This document shows, piece by piece, positions 1-7,415 of a stretch of 64,000 nucleotides of DNA (its first letter is position 1; each line of letters starts with the position of its first letter). This stretch comes from Pleurocapsa sp. PCC 7327 (lineage in GTDB: Bacteria > Cyanobacteriota > Cyanobacteriia > Cyanobacteriales > Microcystaceae): positions 4,170,024-4,234,023 of the forward strand of contig NC_019689.1 of NCBI RefSeq assembly GCF_000317025.1. Direction: 5' to 3'. The notes below the pieces were generated by a model that did not search any database, was not told the origin of the DNA, and saw only the letters and a program-made list of their open reading frames with translations. The position numbers and the translations under genes were made by a program.

Positions 1-295
1 TCACTCGGTAATTATAATCATCATCGCTTCTGCTTTGCTCAACTCTCGCTCCCTGTAATATATTAAGTGGAATCTTCTTTACTGTTGAGTCAAGCAAACC
101 TGTCTGTATCAAATTACAAGTTCCTTGAGCTTGAGTCGGTTCGATTAGCTGACGCTGACAAGTCAAAGTCGTTAATTTACAGAAAAGTACGCTCGTCAGA
201 AGTCCTGCCAAAACAAAAATCCCGCCAAACATCCACAGGAATACAGGACGATGTTGGATAATAAGTTTAGTAGAAGTTTGTTTTACTATTTCCAT
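1..295 (-). CDS. Membrane protein, 5' part only (runs off the left edge)
   Basis: The minus strand is open from an ATG at 295 to the window edge, giving 98 residues with no stop. One clear membrane helix lies at about residues 18-38, rich in Phe, Leu and Gly. After it come Cys-containing segments and a polar stretch ending in several Asp and Tyr. I recall a cyanobacterial family with one N-terminal helix and similar spacing of Cys residues, but cannot name a function. No good ribosome binding site is visible. A 64-codon frame on the plus strand at 67-261 overlaps it and is probably its shadow. The rest of the gene lies outside the window, so length and domains are unknown. Confidence 0.6.
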   Translation of the reverse strand, partial: MEIVKQTSTKLIIQHRPVFLWMFGGIFVLAGLLTSVLFCKLTTLTCQRQLIEPTQAQGTCNLIQTGLLDSTVKKIPLNILQGARVEQSRSDDDYNYRV

Positions 296-436
296 AAATA
301 GTGACTTTATCTTGTAATAGACTCTTTTTTAAGATTCCCGAAAAAGCCTGACGAAGATAAGCTGTTAAAATTAATTCATAAATTTTCTAGCTTAAAAATC
401 TGCTCGGAATAACCTAAAGAATTTAAAGGGAAGCAC

Positions 437-646
437 ATGACAATTTGGGTGAACGAACAAATCGATCCCTGTGGCATTATTCATTCCTGTCTTGCCTGTT
501 ATGACGAACAAGCAGCAAAAGAATGTCACCAAACTTGGCAAGACAACTTAACCGAAGAACAAAAACAAGAAGGATGGGAGGCGAGATTGAGAACAGTTGA
601 CTCTTGGGATGAAGTTCCCGTCAACGCCTTAAAGCTTAGTTATTAG
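437..646 (+). CDS. Small conserved cyanobacterial protein, 69 aa
   Basis: This is a 69-residue soluble protein starting at ATG 437, preceded by a good purine-rich ribosome binding site (AAGGGAAG). It has four Cys (a CGIIHSC pair, then CLAC-like spacing and one further Cys) in its first half, and a charged, Trp-containing second half ending VNALKLSY. From memory this short family is widespread in cyanobacteria, where some database entries carry an unsupported 'glycogen debranching' name. The Cys spacing could suit metal or redox chemistry, but nothing proves that. It stands alone between the edge gene and an insertion sequence. The protein family is fairly sure, the function unknown. Confidence 0.7.
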   Translation: MTIWVNEQIDPCGIIHSCLACYDEQAAKECHQTWQDNLTEEQKQEGWEARLRTVDSWDEVPVNALKLSY

Positions 647-875
647 GACTTACCTGACTAGCTTTTTATCTTTGCGCCTCTGTGACTCGGTGCGAAATAA
701 AAAATCCTCGAAAGTATCACGATGTAATCTACCCAGGCGTTTGAAGTCTTTCTGCGGCAGCAGCTCTATCAAGCACTTAGGGGCAAATTTTCGTGCATCC
801 TCTTAGGGGTAGTTTTTTTGGAAATAATTGCTGTATTTATGTCCTAAATTTATCTCTGATAAGGCTTTGATTTAT

Positions 876-1799
876 TAGACCTCCAGCAAAAGTCAGAGTA
901 AGTTAGGTAAAATAAAACCAAATTACAATTCGAGTTATGACTTACTCTCAAGTAAAAAATTTAAAACCGACAGAGTTTAAACGGCTTTGTGGAGTATATC
1001 CAGAGACGTTTAAAGAGATGGTAAAAGTTCTAGAAGCCGAAAAAGTCTTACAAAAAAAAACAGGACGACCAAATAAATTAAGCGCAGAAGACCAAATCTT
1101 AATGACTCTTGAATATTGGCGAGAGTATCGCACCTATTTTCATATCGGAACTAGCTGGGGAATAAACGAGACAACGGCTTTACGAATCACCAGAAAAGTA
1201 GAAGATATTTTAATGAAATCGGGACTTTTCAATCTGCCTGGGAAAAAAGCTGTTCAACCCCAAAATACAGAAATTGAAATTGTCGTAGTAGATGTAGCAG
1301 AACATGAAATAGAAAGACCGAAAAAAAACAAAAAGCTTACTACAGTGGTCGGCAAAAGTGTCACACGATAAAATCGCAAGTTTTAGCTGACGCAAAAACG
1401 AGACAAATTCTTTGTATTGCTCATGAGAAGGGAAAAAGTCATGATTTTAAGATTTGGAAAAATAGTAAAATAGGAATCGAACAACAGATAGAATGTTTGG
1501 CTGATAAAGGATATCAAGGAATTCAGAAACTTCATCCCAACAGTAGAATTCCCAACAAAAAAAGCGCAATCAACAGTTAAGTCTAGAGCAAAAGAAGTTT
1601 AATCGTAAGTTAGCAAGTGAAAGGATTGTAATTGAAAATATTCATCGCAGTCTAAAAATATTCAGAATTCTTTCAAGTCGATATCGCAACCGAAGAAGAC
1701 GGTTTGGGTTGAGATTTAATTTGATTGCTGGCATTTATAATTATGAACTTCTTTCCCACTCCAATTATGCGATCGCGTAACACTTTTGCAGGAGGTCTA
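876..1799 (+). mobile_element. IS5-like insertion sequence, 924 bp, decayed
   Basis: The element is bounded by an 18-bp inverted repeat, TAGACCTCCAGCAAAAGT at 876-893 and its near-perfect complement at 1782-1799 (one mismatch). The outermost TA on both sides could be a TA target duplication, as in some IS5 or IS630 groups; no longer direct repeat is visible. It contains one transposase gene broken into three frames. The DDE residues read across those frames (see the transposase entry) place it in the IS5 superfamily. The group within IS5 cannot be settled by eye. Confidence 0.8.
937..1780 (+). pseudogene. IS5-family transposase, three reading frames
   Basis: Reading frame 1 (937-1371) gives an N-terminal helix-turn-helix region and the first catalytic Asp (VVVDVAE). 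Frame 2 continues it from about 1320 as YYSGRQKCHT through LADKGYQG (second Asp) to a stop at 1580. Frame 3 picks up near 1560 and gives SERIVIENIHRS (catalytic Glu), ending at TAA 1780. The first break sits on an in-frame A AAA AAC heptamer, the classic -1 slippery site, so it may be programmed. The second lies in a run of seven A and looks like a one-base loss. Unless both are recoded, no full transposase is made. A sequencing homopolymer error at the second site is possible. Confidence 0.75.
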
Positions 1800-1917
1800 T
1801 TGCTTTTTTTTGGATTTATGTAAATTACTAATCAAGTTAAACCCAATGGAAAAAATCACAATATTTTCCATTAATCTTGACTCCTGTTGTTGATAGTTAA
1901 TTTAGAAGGAAACTAAA

Positions 1918-2205
1918 ATGATCGAGATCGACAATCTCATGAATTCTCGTCAGGAAAATTTTCTAACTCAATCTACTTTAGTTGACTTAACTGAACGGGA
2001 ACTAAAAGACTTGAAGGGTGGTGGGGCTGCTGGTTTTGCCAGTGGTTTTCTCGGTAGCTTAGCTGGCTCGGCTTTTGACGCTAGAAGTACTGGTCAATTT
2101 GGCTTTTCTAATCTCGGACGAGCTGCAACTGTAGGTCTTGCCACAGGAACTGTTGGCGCTTTGGCGGGATCGGTAACTGGCGCTAGTTTAGCTGGAGATG
2201 ACTAG
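1918..2205 (+). CDS. Double-glycine-leader peptide, bacteriocin-like precursor candidate
   Basis: This 95-residue product has a leader of about 35 residues ending LTERELKDLKGGG, which matches the double-glycine leaders cut by C39-type exporters. The core after GG is about 60 residues, rich in Gly, Ala and Ser (AAGFASGFLGSLAGSAF and onward), with GxxxG-like spacing and no Cys. A strong ribosome binding site (AGAAGGAA) precedes ATG 1918. A hairpin follows the stop, so it may be a single-gene transcript. The next gene encodes a small membrane protein that could give immunity; that is inference. The ABC exporter at 43.5-46.5 kb has a C39-like domain that appears catalytically dead, so the processing partner is probably elsewhere. 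Family naming rests on the leader only. Confidence 0.6.
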   Translation: MIEIDNLMNSRQENFLTQSTLVDLTERELKDLKGGGAAGFASGFLGSLAGSAFDARSTGQFGFSNLGRAATVGLATGTVGALAGSVTGASLAGDD

Positions 2206-2237
2206 ATCGTAAACTAGATCGTAAAATATATCCCTAC

Positions 2238-2276
2238 TTGAACTCTCCCTCGCATTTCAACCGAGAGAGAGTTCAA
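2238..2276 (+). terminator. Hairpin after the double-glycine peptide gene
   Basis: TTGAACTCTC at 2238-2247 pairs perfectly with GAGAGTTCAA at 2267-2276, and an inner CTCG/CGAG pair extends the stem. It lies 33 bp after the stop codon at 2205. No U-run follows, so it may be a stability hairpin rather than a factor-independent terminator. Confidence 0.45.
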
Positions 2277-2353
2277 CTGCTGAAGTAAGTTAGGTTTAGT
2301 TATAATAGGTTTAATTATAGACTGTCGATTATTTAATTAAGAAAGATTTAGAT

Positions 2354-2692
2354 ATGCATAATTTGACAGAAATAGACCAAGCTGTAGGAATCGGTATCAG
2401 TGCTGGCTTTGTTAGTGGTGTGGTTTATGGGGCTATAGATGAAGTGTCCGAACTACTTATTAAAAGTAGAGAGATAAGCCTTGGAAACACTATACGTAAA
2501 TGCATTGTCTTGGGCTGTACTATGGCGATTATTCTTGGTGTAATGACATTTGCTTTTATTTCTATTACGTCTATCCCCATCCAAATAATTACTCAAGTTA
2601 TTGTTGTTGTTGCAATTAGTTTTGTAGTGGTCGGTTTGTTCGCTGGAAAGGTATTTGAAATGATCTCTTCAAAAATCTTTTCTCAGCGTTGA
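2354..2692 (+). CDS. Small membrane protein, possible immunity partner
   Basis: The 112-residue product has a Gly/Val-rich amphipathic N-terminal part (about residues 10-30), then two strong hydrophobic helices at about 49-72 and 76-101, and a short basic tail. ATG 2354 follows AAGAAAG. No family is recognised. Its place just after a double-glycine-leader peptide gene, with the same orientation and a 150-bp gap, is the arrangement of bacteriocin immunity genes, but the sequence itself shows only a membrane protein. It lacks a GG leader, so it is not itself a second precursor. Confidence 0.55.
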   Translation: MHNLTEIDQAVGIGISAGFVSGVVYGAIDEVSELLIKSREISLGNTIRKCIVLGCTMAIILGVMTFAFISITSIPIQIITQVIVVVAISFVVVGLFAGKVFEMISSKIFSQR

Positions 2693-3068
2693 ACTAATAA
2701 TTAATTACGAGCATTTCAATATGTATAAAATTGCGAGATTCAAGCTATCCAAACCTTACCTCTTCTCTTATTTTTAGTCCTCACTGAGAAATTTACATTT
2801 AATATAAAGCTAAATCAACATTTTACATTTTTATTTTGAGTTTGGTAATAAATTTAGTAAGTTGTATGATTTACACTTTATTTGCTGAGTATTCCCCCCT
2901 AGAACATGGGTATGGATCGAGCCGGTTACTACTAGGAGTAGATTATAGTGAACAGCGTTTGCCTAAAAATGCCCAATTATAAACTTTTCAGAATGTCGAA
3001 GGTAAACTAATAATCGCTCTCATTAGTAATTTCTTTTCTATAAACCAAAGCATGTTGGATGGATTCAA
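2693..3068. other. Intergenic region, no gene seen
   Basis: This AT-rich spacer of about 375 bp separates the small membrane protein and the protease. A short dyad, CTACTAGGAGTAG, lies near 2928. A purine-rich GGATGGA precedes the protease ATG. No coding frame of convincing composition was seen on either strand, and no promoter can be assigned by eye. Confidence 0.5.
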
Positions 3069-4514
3069 ATGAGTAGCAAGGTTATAACTGAAGGCGATCG
3101 AGCATTAAAGGCTAATGTTGCTCGCGAGCTTTTTAATATTGATGGCGCTGGAATTAAGGTAGGCATTATTTCTACCAGTTTTGATACACTTCAACAAGCT
3201 TCAGATGATGTAATTAGCGGTGACTTACCTGGAACGGGTAATCCAGATGAAAGAATTGCGCCAGTTCAAATTTTGAGAGATCTTAGGCAGGGTTCTATAT
3301 TTGCTAATGACGAAGGTAGGGCTGTAGCTCAAATAATTCATGACATAGCACCGGGGGCTAAACTACTCTTCCATACAGCCATTGGCGATGATGGTGGCGA
3401 TCCTAGCGATGTAAATGATGAGAGTTACACTAAAGCAGTTAATGCGCTTGTGGAGGCTGATGTAGATATTATCTTCGACGATGCTCAATTTTCGACATCA
3501 ATTTTTCAAGACGGTAAAGCTGCACAGGCAGTTCAGGATGCTGTGTCTGACGGAGTTGTTTATGTCTCTGCTGCTGGCAACAACGGTATCCTTTCCTATC
3601 AAGATGATTACAGAGGTAGCAATGAAGCTTTTTCTTTCGGCGGTAAAAATTTTGAGGCTTATGATTTTGACCCTGGAGGCAATGTAGATCTATTTCAAGA
3701 TATAACTGTAACTAGAGACGGTACTTTGCTCCTTCCAACTCTGACTTGGGATAATCCAGTGGGTAAAGTAACCTCTAATCTGGAGATGTTGTTGCTCGAT
3801 AGTCCGAGTCTTCCAGGACAAGGTGGGAATGTTTTGGCGGTTTCTGACATTCCTTCTCCTAGTGCTGCTGAATATCCCATACGGTCTTTAGCTTATGCAC
3901 CTATTAAGGATCGAAAACTCTATTTGTCAATTGGTAGAGAGTTGAATGATGCTCCTGCTCCCGATCGAGTTAAATGGATTAGTCTTGCTAATGGACTCGA
4001 TCGCACTACCAAGTATCAATATGTCAACGATAGCGATCGAGAAACAGGTAGTCCAACTGTGTTTGGTCCTGCAAATACGGATGAAACAATTACAGTCGGT
4101 GCCACGGACTACCAGCAAAATCTAGATGCTGGAGTAAATTTACCAGAACTCAGAAGTTATTCCAGTCGTGGTGGAATTCCGATTTTATATGATGAGGATG
4201 GCGATCCTCTACTCAACCCAGACATGAGGTCTAAACCAGAGGTAACAGCACCTGATGAGGTTTTGACTACATTTGAAGCTGGGACGCAATTCAATCCCTT
4301 TAGAGGAACTTCAGCTTCTGCTGCTCATATTGCAGGAGTGGTAGCTTTAATGGAACAAGCTGCTGGAGGATCTGAGAATCTTTCACCAGAAGAGATAAAA
4401 ACCATTCTACAACGCACATCTATTCCTCTATCCCCACAACCAGGAGTACCTAGTTCCACTGGTTTTGTCCAAGCAGATTTGGCAGTAGCTGCCGCAGAAC
4501 TCACTAGCTTATGA
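3069..4514 (+). CDS. Subtilase/sedolisin-like serine peptidase with altered triad
   Basis: The 481-residue protein has the Ser motif of subtilases near the C terminus (RGTSASAAHIAGVVALM) and the oxyanion Asn motif (SAAGNNG). In place of the HGTHVAG motif it has DEGRAVAQIIHDIAPGA, and where relatives usually carry Asp in VGVLSDSF-like sequence it reads VGIISTSF. This pattern recalls the S8/S53-like peptidases in which Glu and Asp take the roles of His and Asp. The loss of the first Asp here means activity needs testing. No signal peptide is evident. It follows the peptide and membrane-protein genes and its last 6 bp overlap cdd on the other strand. It might process or degrade the peptide, which is inference only. 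Confidence 0.75.
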   Translation: MSSKVITEGDRALKANVARELFNIDGAGIKVGIISTSFDTLQQASDDVISGDLPGTGNPDERIAPVQILRDLRQGSIFANDEGRAVAQIIHDIAPGAKLLFHTAIGDDGGDPSDVNDESYTKAVNALVEADVDIIFDDAQFSTSIFQDGKAAQAVQDAVSDGVVYVSAAGNNGILSYQDDYRGSNEAFSFGGKNFEAYDFDPGGNVDLFQDITVTRDGTLLLPTLTWDNPVGKVTSNLEMLLLDSPSLPGQGGNVLAVSDIPSPSAAEYPIRSLAYAPIKDRKLYLSIGRELNDAPAPDRVKWISLANGLDRTTKYQYVNDSDRETGSPTVFGPANTDETITVGATDYQQNLDAGVNLPELRSYSSRGGIPILYDEDGDPLLNPDMRSKPEVTAPDEVLTTFEAGTQFNPFRGTSASAAHIAGVVALMEQAAGGSENLSPEEIKTILQRTSIPLSPQPGVPSSTGFVQADLAVAAAELTSL

Positions 4515-4922
4515 ATCCTCTAAACGAAAAGACAGAGGCAATAAATCTTCGATCCCAAAAGATCGATCGCACCCACAAATAATAATCTCAGCCGTCGCCG
4601 CTAGTTCTGCAATCCATTGCCTACAAGCGCCGCAAGGTGTTATCGATTCAATCTCTTCGGGATTGGGGGCATCAATACAAGCGATCGCGACCGCCTGAAA
4701 TTTTCTTTCTCCTCTCGCGATCGCACTCGCAAAAGCAGAACGTTCCGCACATAAAGTCAACCCATAGCTAGCATTTTCTACATTCGTGCCGACATAAATC
4801 CCTCTCTGTCCCAAAATCGCCGCACCAACCCGAAATTTAGAATAAGGCGCATAGGCTAACCGAGCAACTTCTCGCGCTGCTTGGCAAAGCTTTTCTCGCT
4901 CTTGTGAAGATAATTGACTCAC
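4509..4922 (-). CDS. cdd: Cytidine deaminase
   Basis: This is a homotetrameric-type cytidine deaminase of 137 residues, the usual length, which turns cytidine and deoxycytidine into uridines in pyrimidine salvage. The zinc site is complete: C58-A59-E60 with the catalytic Glu, then PCGAC with C97 and C100. The APYSKFRVGAA motif at the N terminus is also typical. The start is GTG at 4922; no clear ribosome binding site precedes it. Its 3' end overlaps the protease gene by 6 bp in convergent orientation. Confidence 0.93.
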   Translation of the reverse strand: MSQLSSQEREKLCQAAREVARLAYAPYSKFRVGAAILGQRGIYVGTNVENASYGLTLCAERSAFASAIARGERKFQAVAIACIDAPNPEEIESITPCGACRQWIAELAATAEIIICGCDRSFGIEDLLPLSFRLEDS

Positions 4923-4965
4923 CTATAAAAGAAACATTTAAATTTAATCTTAAAAATCTTGTCTT

Positions 4966-5475
4966 TTAAATATCGAAATAATAACGAATTGCACCCGATT
5001 TAGGGTCGTTATCAATGTATGCTATTCCTTTGCGCTGGGCTTTCTTTAGCAATTCTTCTACCTCTTCGTGAGACATCCCTGTAGATATCATCGCCTGACC
5101 GATAGAAAGGACATTGCCATTAGCTGCCGCTGCTTTTAAAAGCTTAAGCATTGGATCGATTTTCTCTTCTAATTGCTCTGATGCGTCGCTAGCGACGGGA
5201 TTAATTTTTATATTTTGTCCCGTTTCTATCATATTTAATAATCTATCTGCTCGCGCTTTCTCCCACAAATAAAGATTTCTTTCTTGCACCATGCCAGGAA
5301 TGAGAACTACGTCAATAAATTGACCAAAACCACACAAACCTGCTGTTAATAACCAGACGATCCCGCTAGTAGTTTTGCCCATGTAAAAACGGTGAATTCC
5401 ACAGATACCAAAAAAACCTAATGCCCACAAAAGATAGGCAATGCCTACATTGATTTTTGGTTTTTGAGGATACAT
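4966..5475 (-). CDS. TM2-domain membrane protein
   Basis: The N-terminal 70 residues form a TM2 domain: two hydrophobic helices (about residues 10-26 and 35-58) around GIHRFYMGK. The remaining 100 residues are soluble and end in a helix-rich segment (STGMSHEEVEELLKKA) followed by a possible strand, which looks like a small winged-helix-type fold. The role of TM2 proteins in cyanobacteria is not known. ATG 5475 is preceded by an AT-rich spacer. It lies about 43 bp upstream of cdd on the same strand, so the two may be co-transcribed. Confidence 0.85.
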   Translation of the reverse strand: MYPQKPKINVGIAYLLWALGFFGICGIHRFYMGKTTSGIVWLLTAGLCGFGQFIDVVLIPGMVQERNLYLWEKARADRLLNMIETGQNIKINPVASDASEQLEEKIDPMLKLLKAAAANGNVLSIGQAMISTGMSHEEVEELLKKAQRKGIAYIDNDPKSGAIRYYFDI

Positions 5476-5623
5476 AATATTTTTCTAGCTTGCTCGATCT
5501 ACATCGATACTAGCCTACAATTTAGCAACAAGACGGCACTAAGCCAGTATCGGCGACGCGATCGCTTTTTTTCGGGTTGAGATTTTACAATAATGCTTCT
5601 TATTTTTCTAAAATCTAGGTCGC

Positions 5624-6022
5624 TTACTCTTCGCTAACGGATTCATCCAAATGTTCGGCGACGGAATGATAGAGATCGAGTACGTGATGGTCTGAAAGCT
5701 GGTAGAATACTTTGCGTCCTGCCTTATGATAGCGCACCAATCGCATTGTACGTAGCGTTCGCAATTGATGAGAAACGGCAGACTCGCTCATGTCCAAAGT
5801 GGCTGCTAAATCGCAAACGCAAAGTTCTTGTTTTGCCAATAGGGAAAGAATGCGCAAGCGGTTAGGATCTCCCAATAGGCTAAAAAATTCCGCCATCCTT
5901 TGTGCTTTTTCTGTATCCAGAATCGTCTCTTTGAGATGAGTGACGTTATCGGTTTCTATAGGATGGGGTGGGTTACAAGTAGGAGTTGCACGAGGGGCTT
6001 GAGCAGAAAATTGAGCCGACAT
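5624..6022 (-). CDS. smtB: Zinc-responsive repressor SmtB (ArsR family)
   Basis: This 132-residue winged-helix repressor has the ArsR core ([19 protein letters not shown] recognition region) and the complete C-terminal alpha-5 zinc site: D111, H113, H124 and E127, matching D104, H106, H117 and E120 of Synechococcus SmtB. The ELCVCD box (C68, C70) is also present. In the known system SmtB represses smtA until zinc binds. Here smtB lies downstream of smtA on the same strand with about 140 bp between, not divergent as in Synechococcus PCC 7942. A matching palindrome lies upstream of smtA. It could either be cotranscribed or have its own start. Confidence 0.9.
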   Translation of the reverse strand: MSAQFSAQAPRATPTCNPPHPIETDNVTHLKETILDTEKAQRMAEFFSLLGDPNRLRILSLLAKQELCVCDLAATLDMSESAVSHQLRTLRTMRLVRYHKAGRKVFYQLSDHHVLDLYHSVAEHLDESVSEE

Positions 6023-6165
6023 TGAATTGTTATTTATAACTTTTATCTAGCCTAGCGAATTTGTATCGCAACGTTGGTAAAAGACTCTATAAAAGGAATC
6101 GGGCTTGAGAAAATCTTTTAATAGCTAATCGAATTGGTATTGAGTCCCGATTCCCTATCGGATCT

Positions 6166-6330
6166 TTAGCCGCAAGTACAGCCTGTATGACCGCAGCCTT
6201 TTTCGTTTACATGACCGTCAGCACACGCTTCGCAGCAGTAGTACTTTCCATTTTTTTGTAAGGCGTTCTCCAGCGAAACAATGCACAGACAGGATTCGCA
6301 GGCACATTTCATAGAAGTGACGGTTGTCAT
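6166..6330 (-). CDS. smtA: Bacterial metallothionein SmtA
   Basis: The product is a 54-residue metallothionein with 10 Cys and 2 His (CACESCLC, YYCCEAC, CGHTGCTC), which binds zinc and cadmium in a cluster. The start at ATG 6330 is fixed by a good AAGGA ribosome binding site and by family length. A longer open frame reaching 6525 would run through the tRNA gene and is rejected. An operator-like palindrome for SmtB lies 43-62 bp upstream. An inverted repeat, GGAATCGGG at 6095-6103 with its complement at 6146-6154, sits between smtA and smtB and may mark partial termination. Confidence 0.93.
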   Translation of the reverse strand: MTTVTSMKCACESCLCIVSLENALQKNGKYYCCEACADGHVNEKGCGHTGCTCG

Positions 6331-6352
6331 GGTTTTTTCCTTATTGCTAGCC

Positions 6353-6392
6353 GTTATACTCAAAGTATAACATTTGAACATATGTTCAGATA
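6353..6392 (-). promoter_or_regulatory. smtA promoter with SmtB-type operator
   Basis: TGAACA-TA-TGTTCA at 6375-6388 is a perfect dyad closely like the inverted repeat bound by SmtB in Synechococcus. On the minus strand a TATACT -10 candidate lies just downstream (6364-6369). A second dyad, GTTATACT-CAA-AGTATAAC (6353-6371), overlaps that -10. Repressor binding at the first dyad would block the promoter, as in the known system. Confidence 0.8.
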
Positions 6393-6467
6393 TTAAAAAA
6401 ATTAATTTCGATAAAGACTTGCAATGAACTGTTAATTTTGCTACCTTAGATAAGCGCCAAATCAATT

Positions 6468-6540
<73 letters not shown>

Positions 6541-6587
6541 TTTAGAGAAATCAAACCAAACACTGCGAGAGCTGATTTGCAGGTAGC

Positions 6588-7253
6588 TTAAGTGCCAAAT
6601 TTTTTAGCAGCTAGCGCGATCGCAACTGGAAATATTCTATGTTCTTGGACTTGTATTCGCTCGTGTAGAGTTTGGGGGGTATCGTCTGGTAGGATGGGAA
6701 CTGCAGCTTGCATCAAAATCGGACCGCTGTCTACGTCTAGAGTTGCGATGTGAACCGTACACCCCGTAATTTTTACCCCCGCCTCCAATGCTTGTTCCAC
6801 TGCACGAACGCCTTTAAAACTGGGCAACAGACTGGGATGGATATTAATGACTCGATTGGCAAAAGCTTCTAGAAGGACTGGCGTGACAATTCGCATCCAA
6901 CCCGCCATAATAACCCATTCCACTTGGCGTTGCTGGAGAACTTCTACAATTGCCCGATCTAAGTCTTCCCGACGCTTGAAGGCGCGATGGTCGAGCAAGA
7001 CTGCCGGAATACCCCATTTTTCCGCCCTTTCCTTGACTTTAGCTTCGGGATTATTATAAATCAAGACTTGAATTTGGGCATTTAATTTCTTATCCCGAAT
7101 AGCTTGAGCCAAAACTTCAAAATTCGTGCCGCTTCCAGAAGCCATTACCCCTAGTTTCAAGGGACGATCTAAATGAAGTTCCTGAGGCGGTAATGTGGGC
7201 GAAACTAATGCTGGGGTAGAAGAATTTTGCTTTTTATCGAGTTGAACGGTCAT
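6588..7253 (-). CDS. purN: Phosphoribosylglycinamide formyltransferase
   Basis: PurN transfers the formyl group of 10-formyl-THF to GAR in purine synthesis. The 221-residue protein shows the N-terminal ASGSGTNFE motif, the catalytic INIHPSLLPSFKG segment with N137 and H139, and D175 in VDSGPIL. A 30-residue polar N-terminal extension precedes the domain and is not needed by the enzyme. ATG 7253 directly abuts a dispersed repeat (7254-7354), and no ribosome binding site is visible. A start just inside the extension is possible. Confidence 0.93.
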   Translation of the reverse strand: MTVQLDKKQNSSTPALVSPTLPPQELHLDRPLKLGVMASGSGTNFEVLAQAIRDKKLNAQIQVLIYNNPEAKVKERAEKWGIPAVLLDHRAFKRREDLDRAIVEVLQQRQVEWVIMAGWMRIVTPVLLEAFANRVINIHPSLLPSFKGVRAVEQALEAGVKITGCTVHIATLDVDSGPILMQAAVPILPDDTPQTLHERIQVQEHRIFPVAIALAAKKFGT

Positions 7254-7354
7254 AATACCATTTCTAAAAAAGAACGCTACAGATGCTCGATGAAAAAGCC
7301 TTACACACAGAGCTGCTGACTAATTGCGAACTGATAATTGCGAATTGATATAAG
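7254..7354. repeat. Dispersed intergenic repeat, copy A
   Basis: It begins TAATACCATTTCTAAAAAAG and ends GCGAATTGATATAAG. The 39 nt from 7293 match 23376-23414 with two differences, and its first 30 nt match 59594 onward with few differences. The ATACCATT start and the ATTGATATAA end are roughly complementary, as in a MITE or foldback repeat. Confidence 0.7.
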
Positions 7355-7415
7355 CTAGTCAACATCAATTGAGAAGGCAGATGTCAAGATATTTTATGGA
7401 AGGTCTCTACATATA

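Noticed and set aside
67-261. 64-codon open frame on the plus strand
   Set aside because: It lies inside the better minus-strand frame with a membrane helix that runs off the left edge, and has no ribosome binding site or recognisable content.
648-875. Minus-strand frame reading KCLIELLPQKDFKRLGRL
   Set aside because: About 50 codons, no start codon, no recognised family; could be chance.
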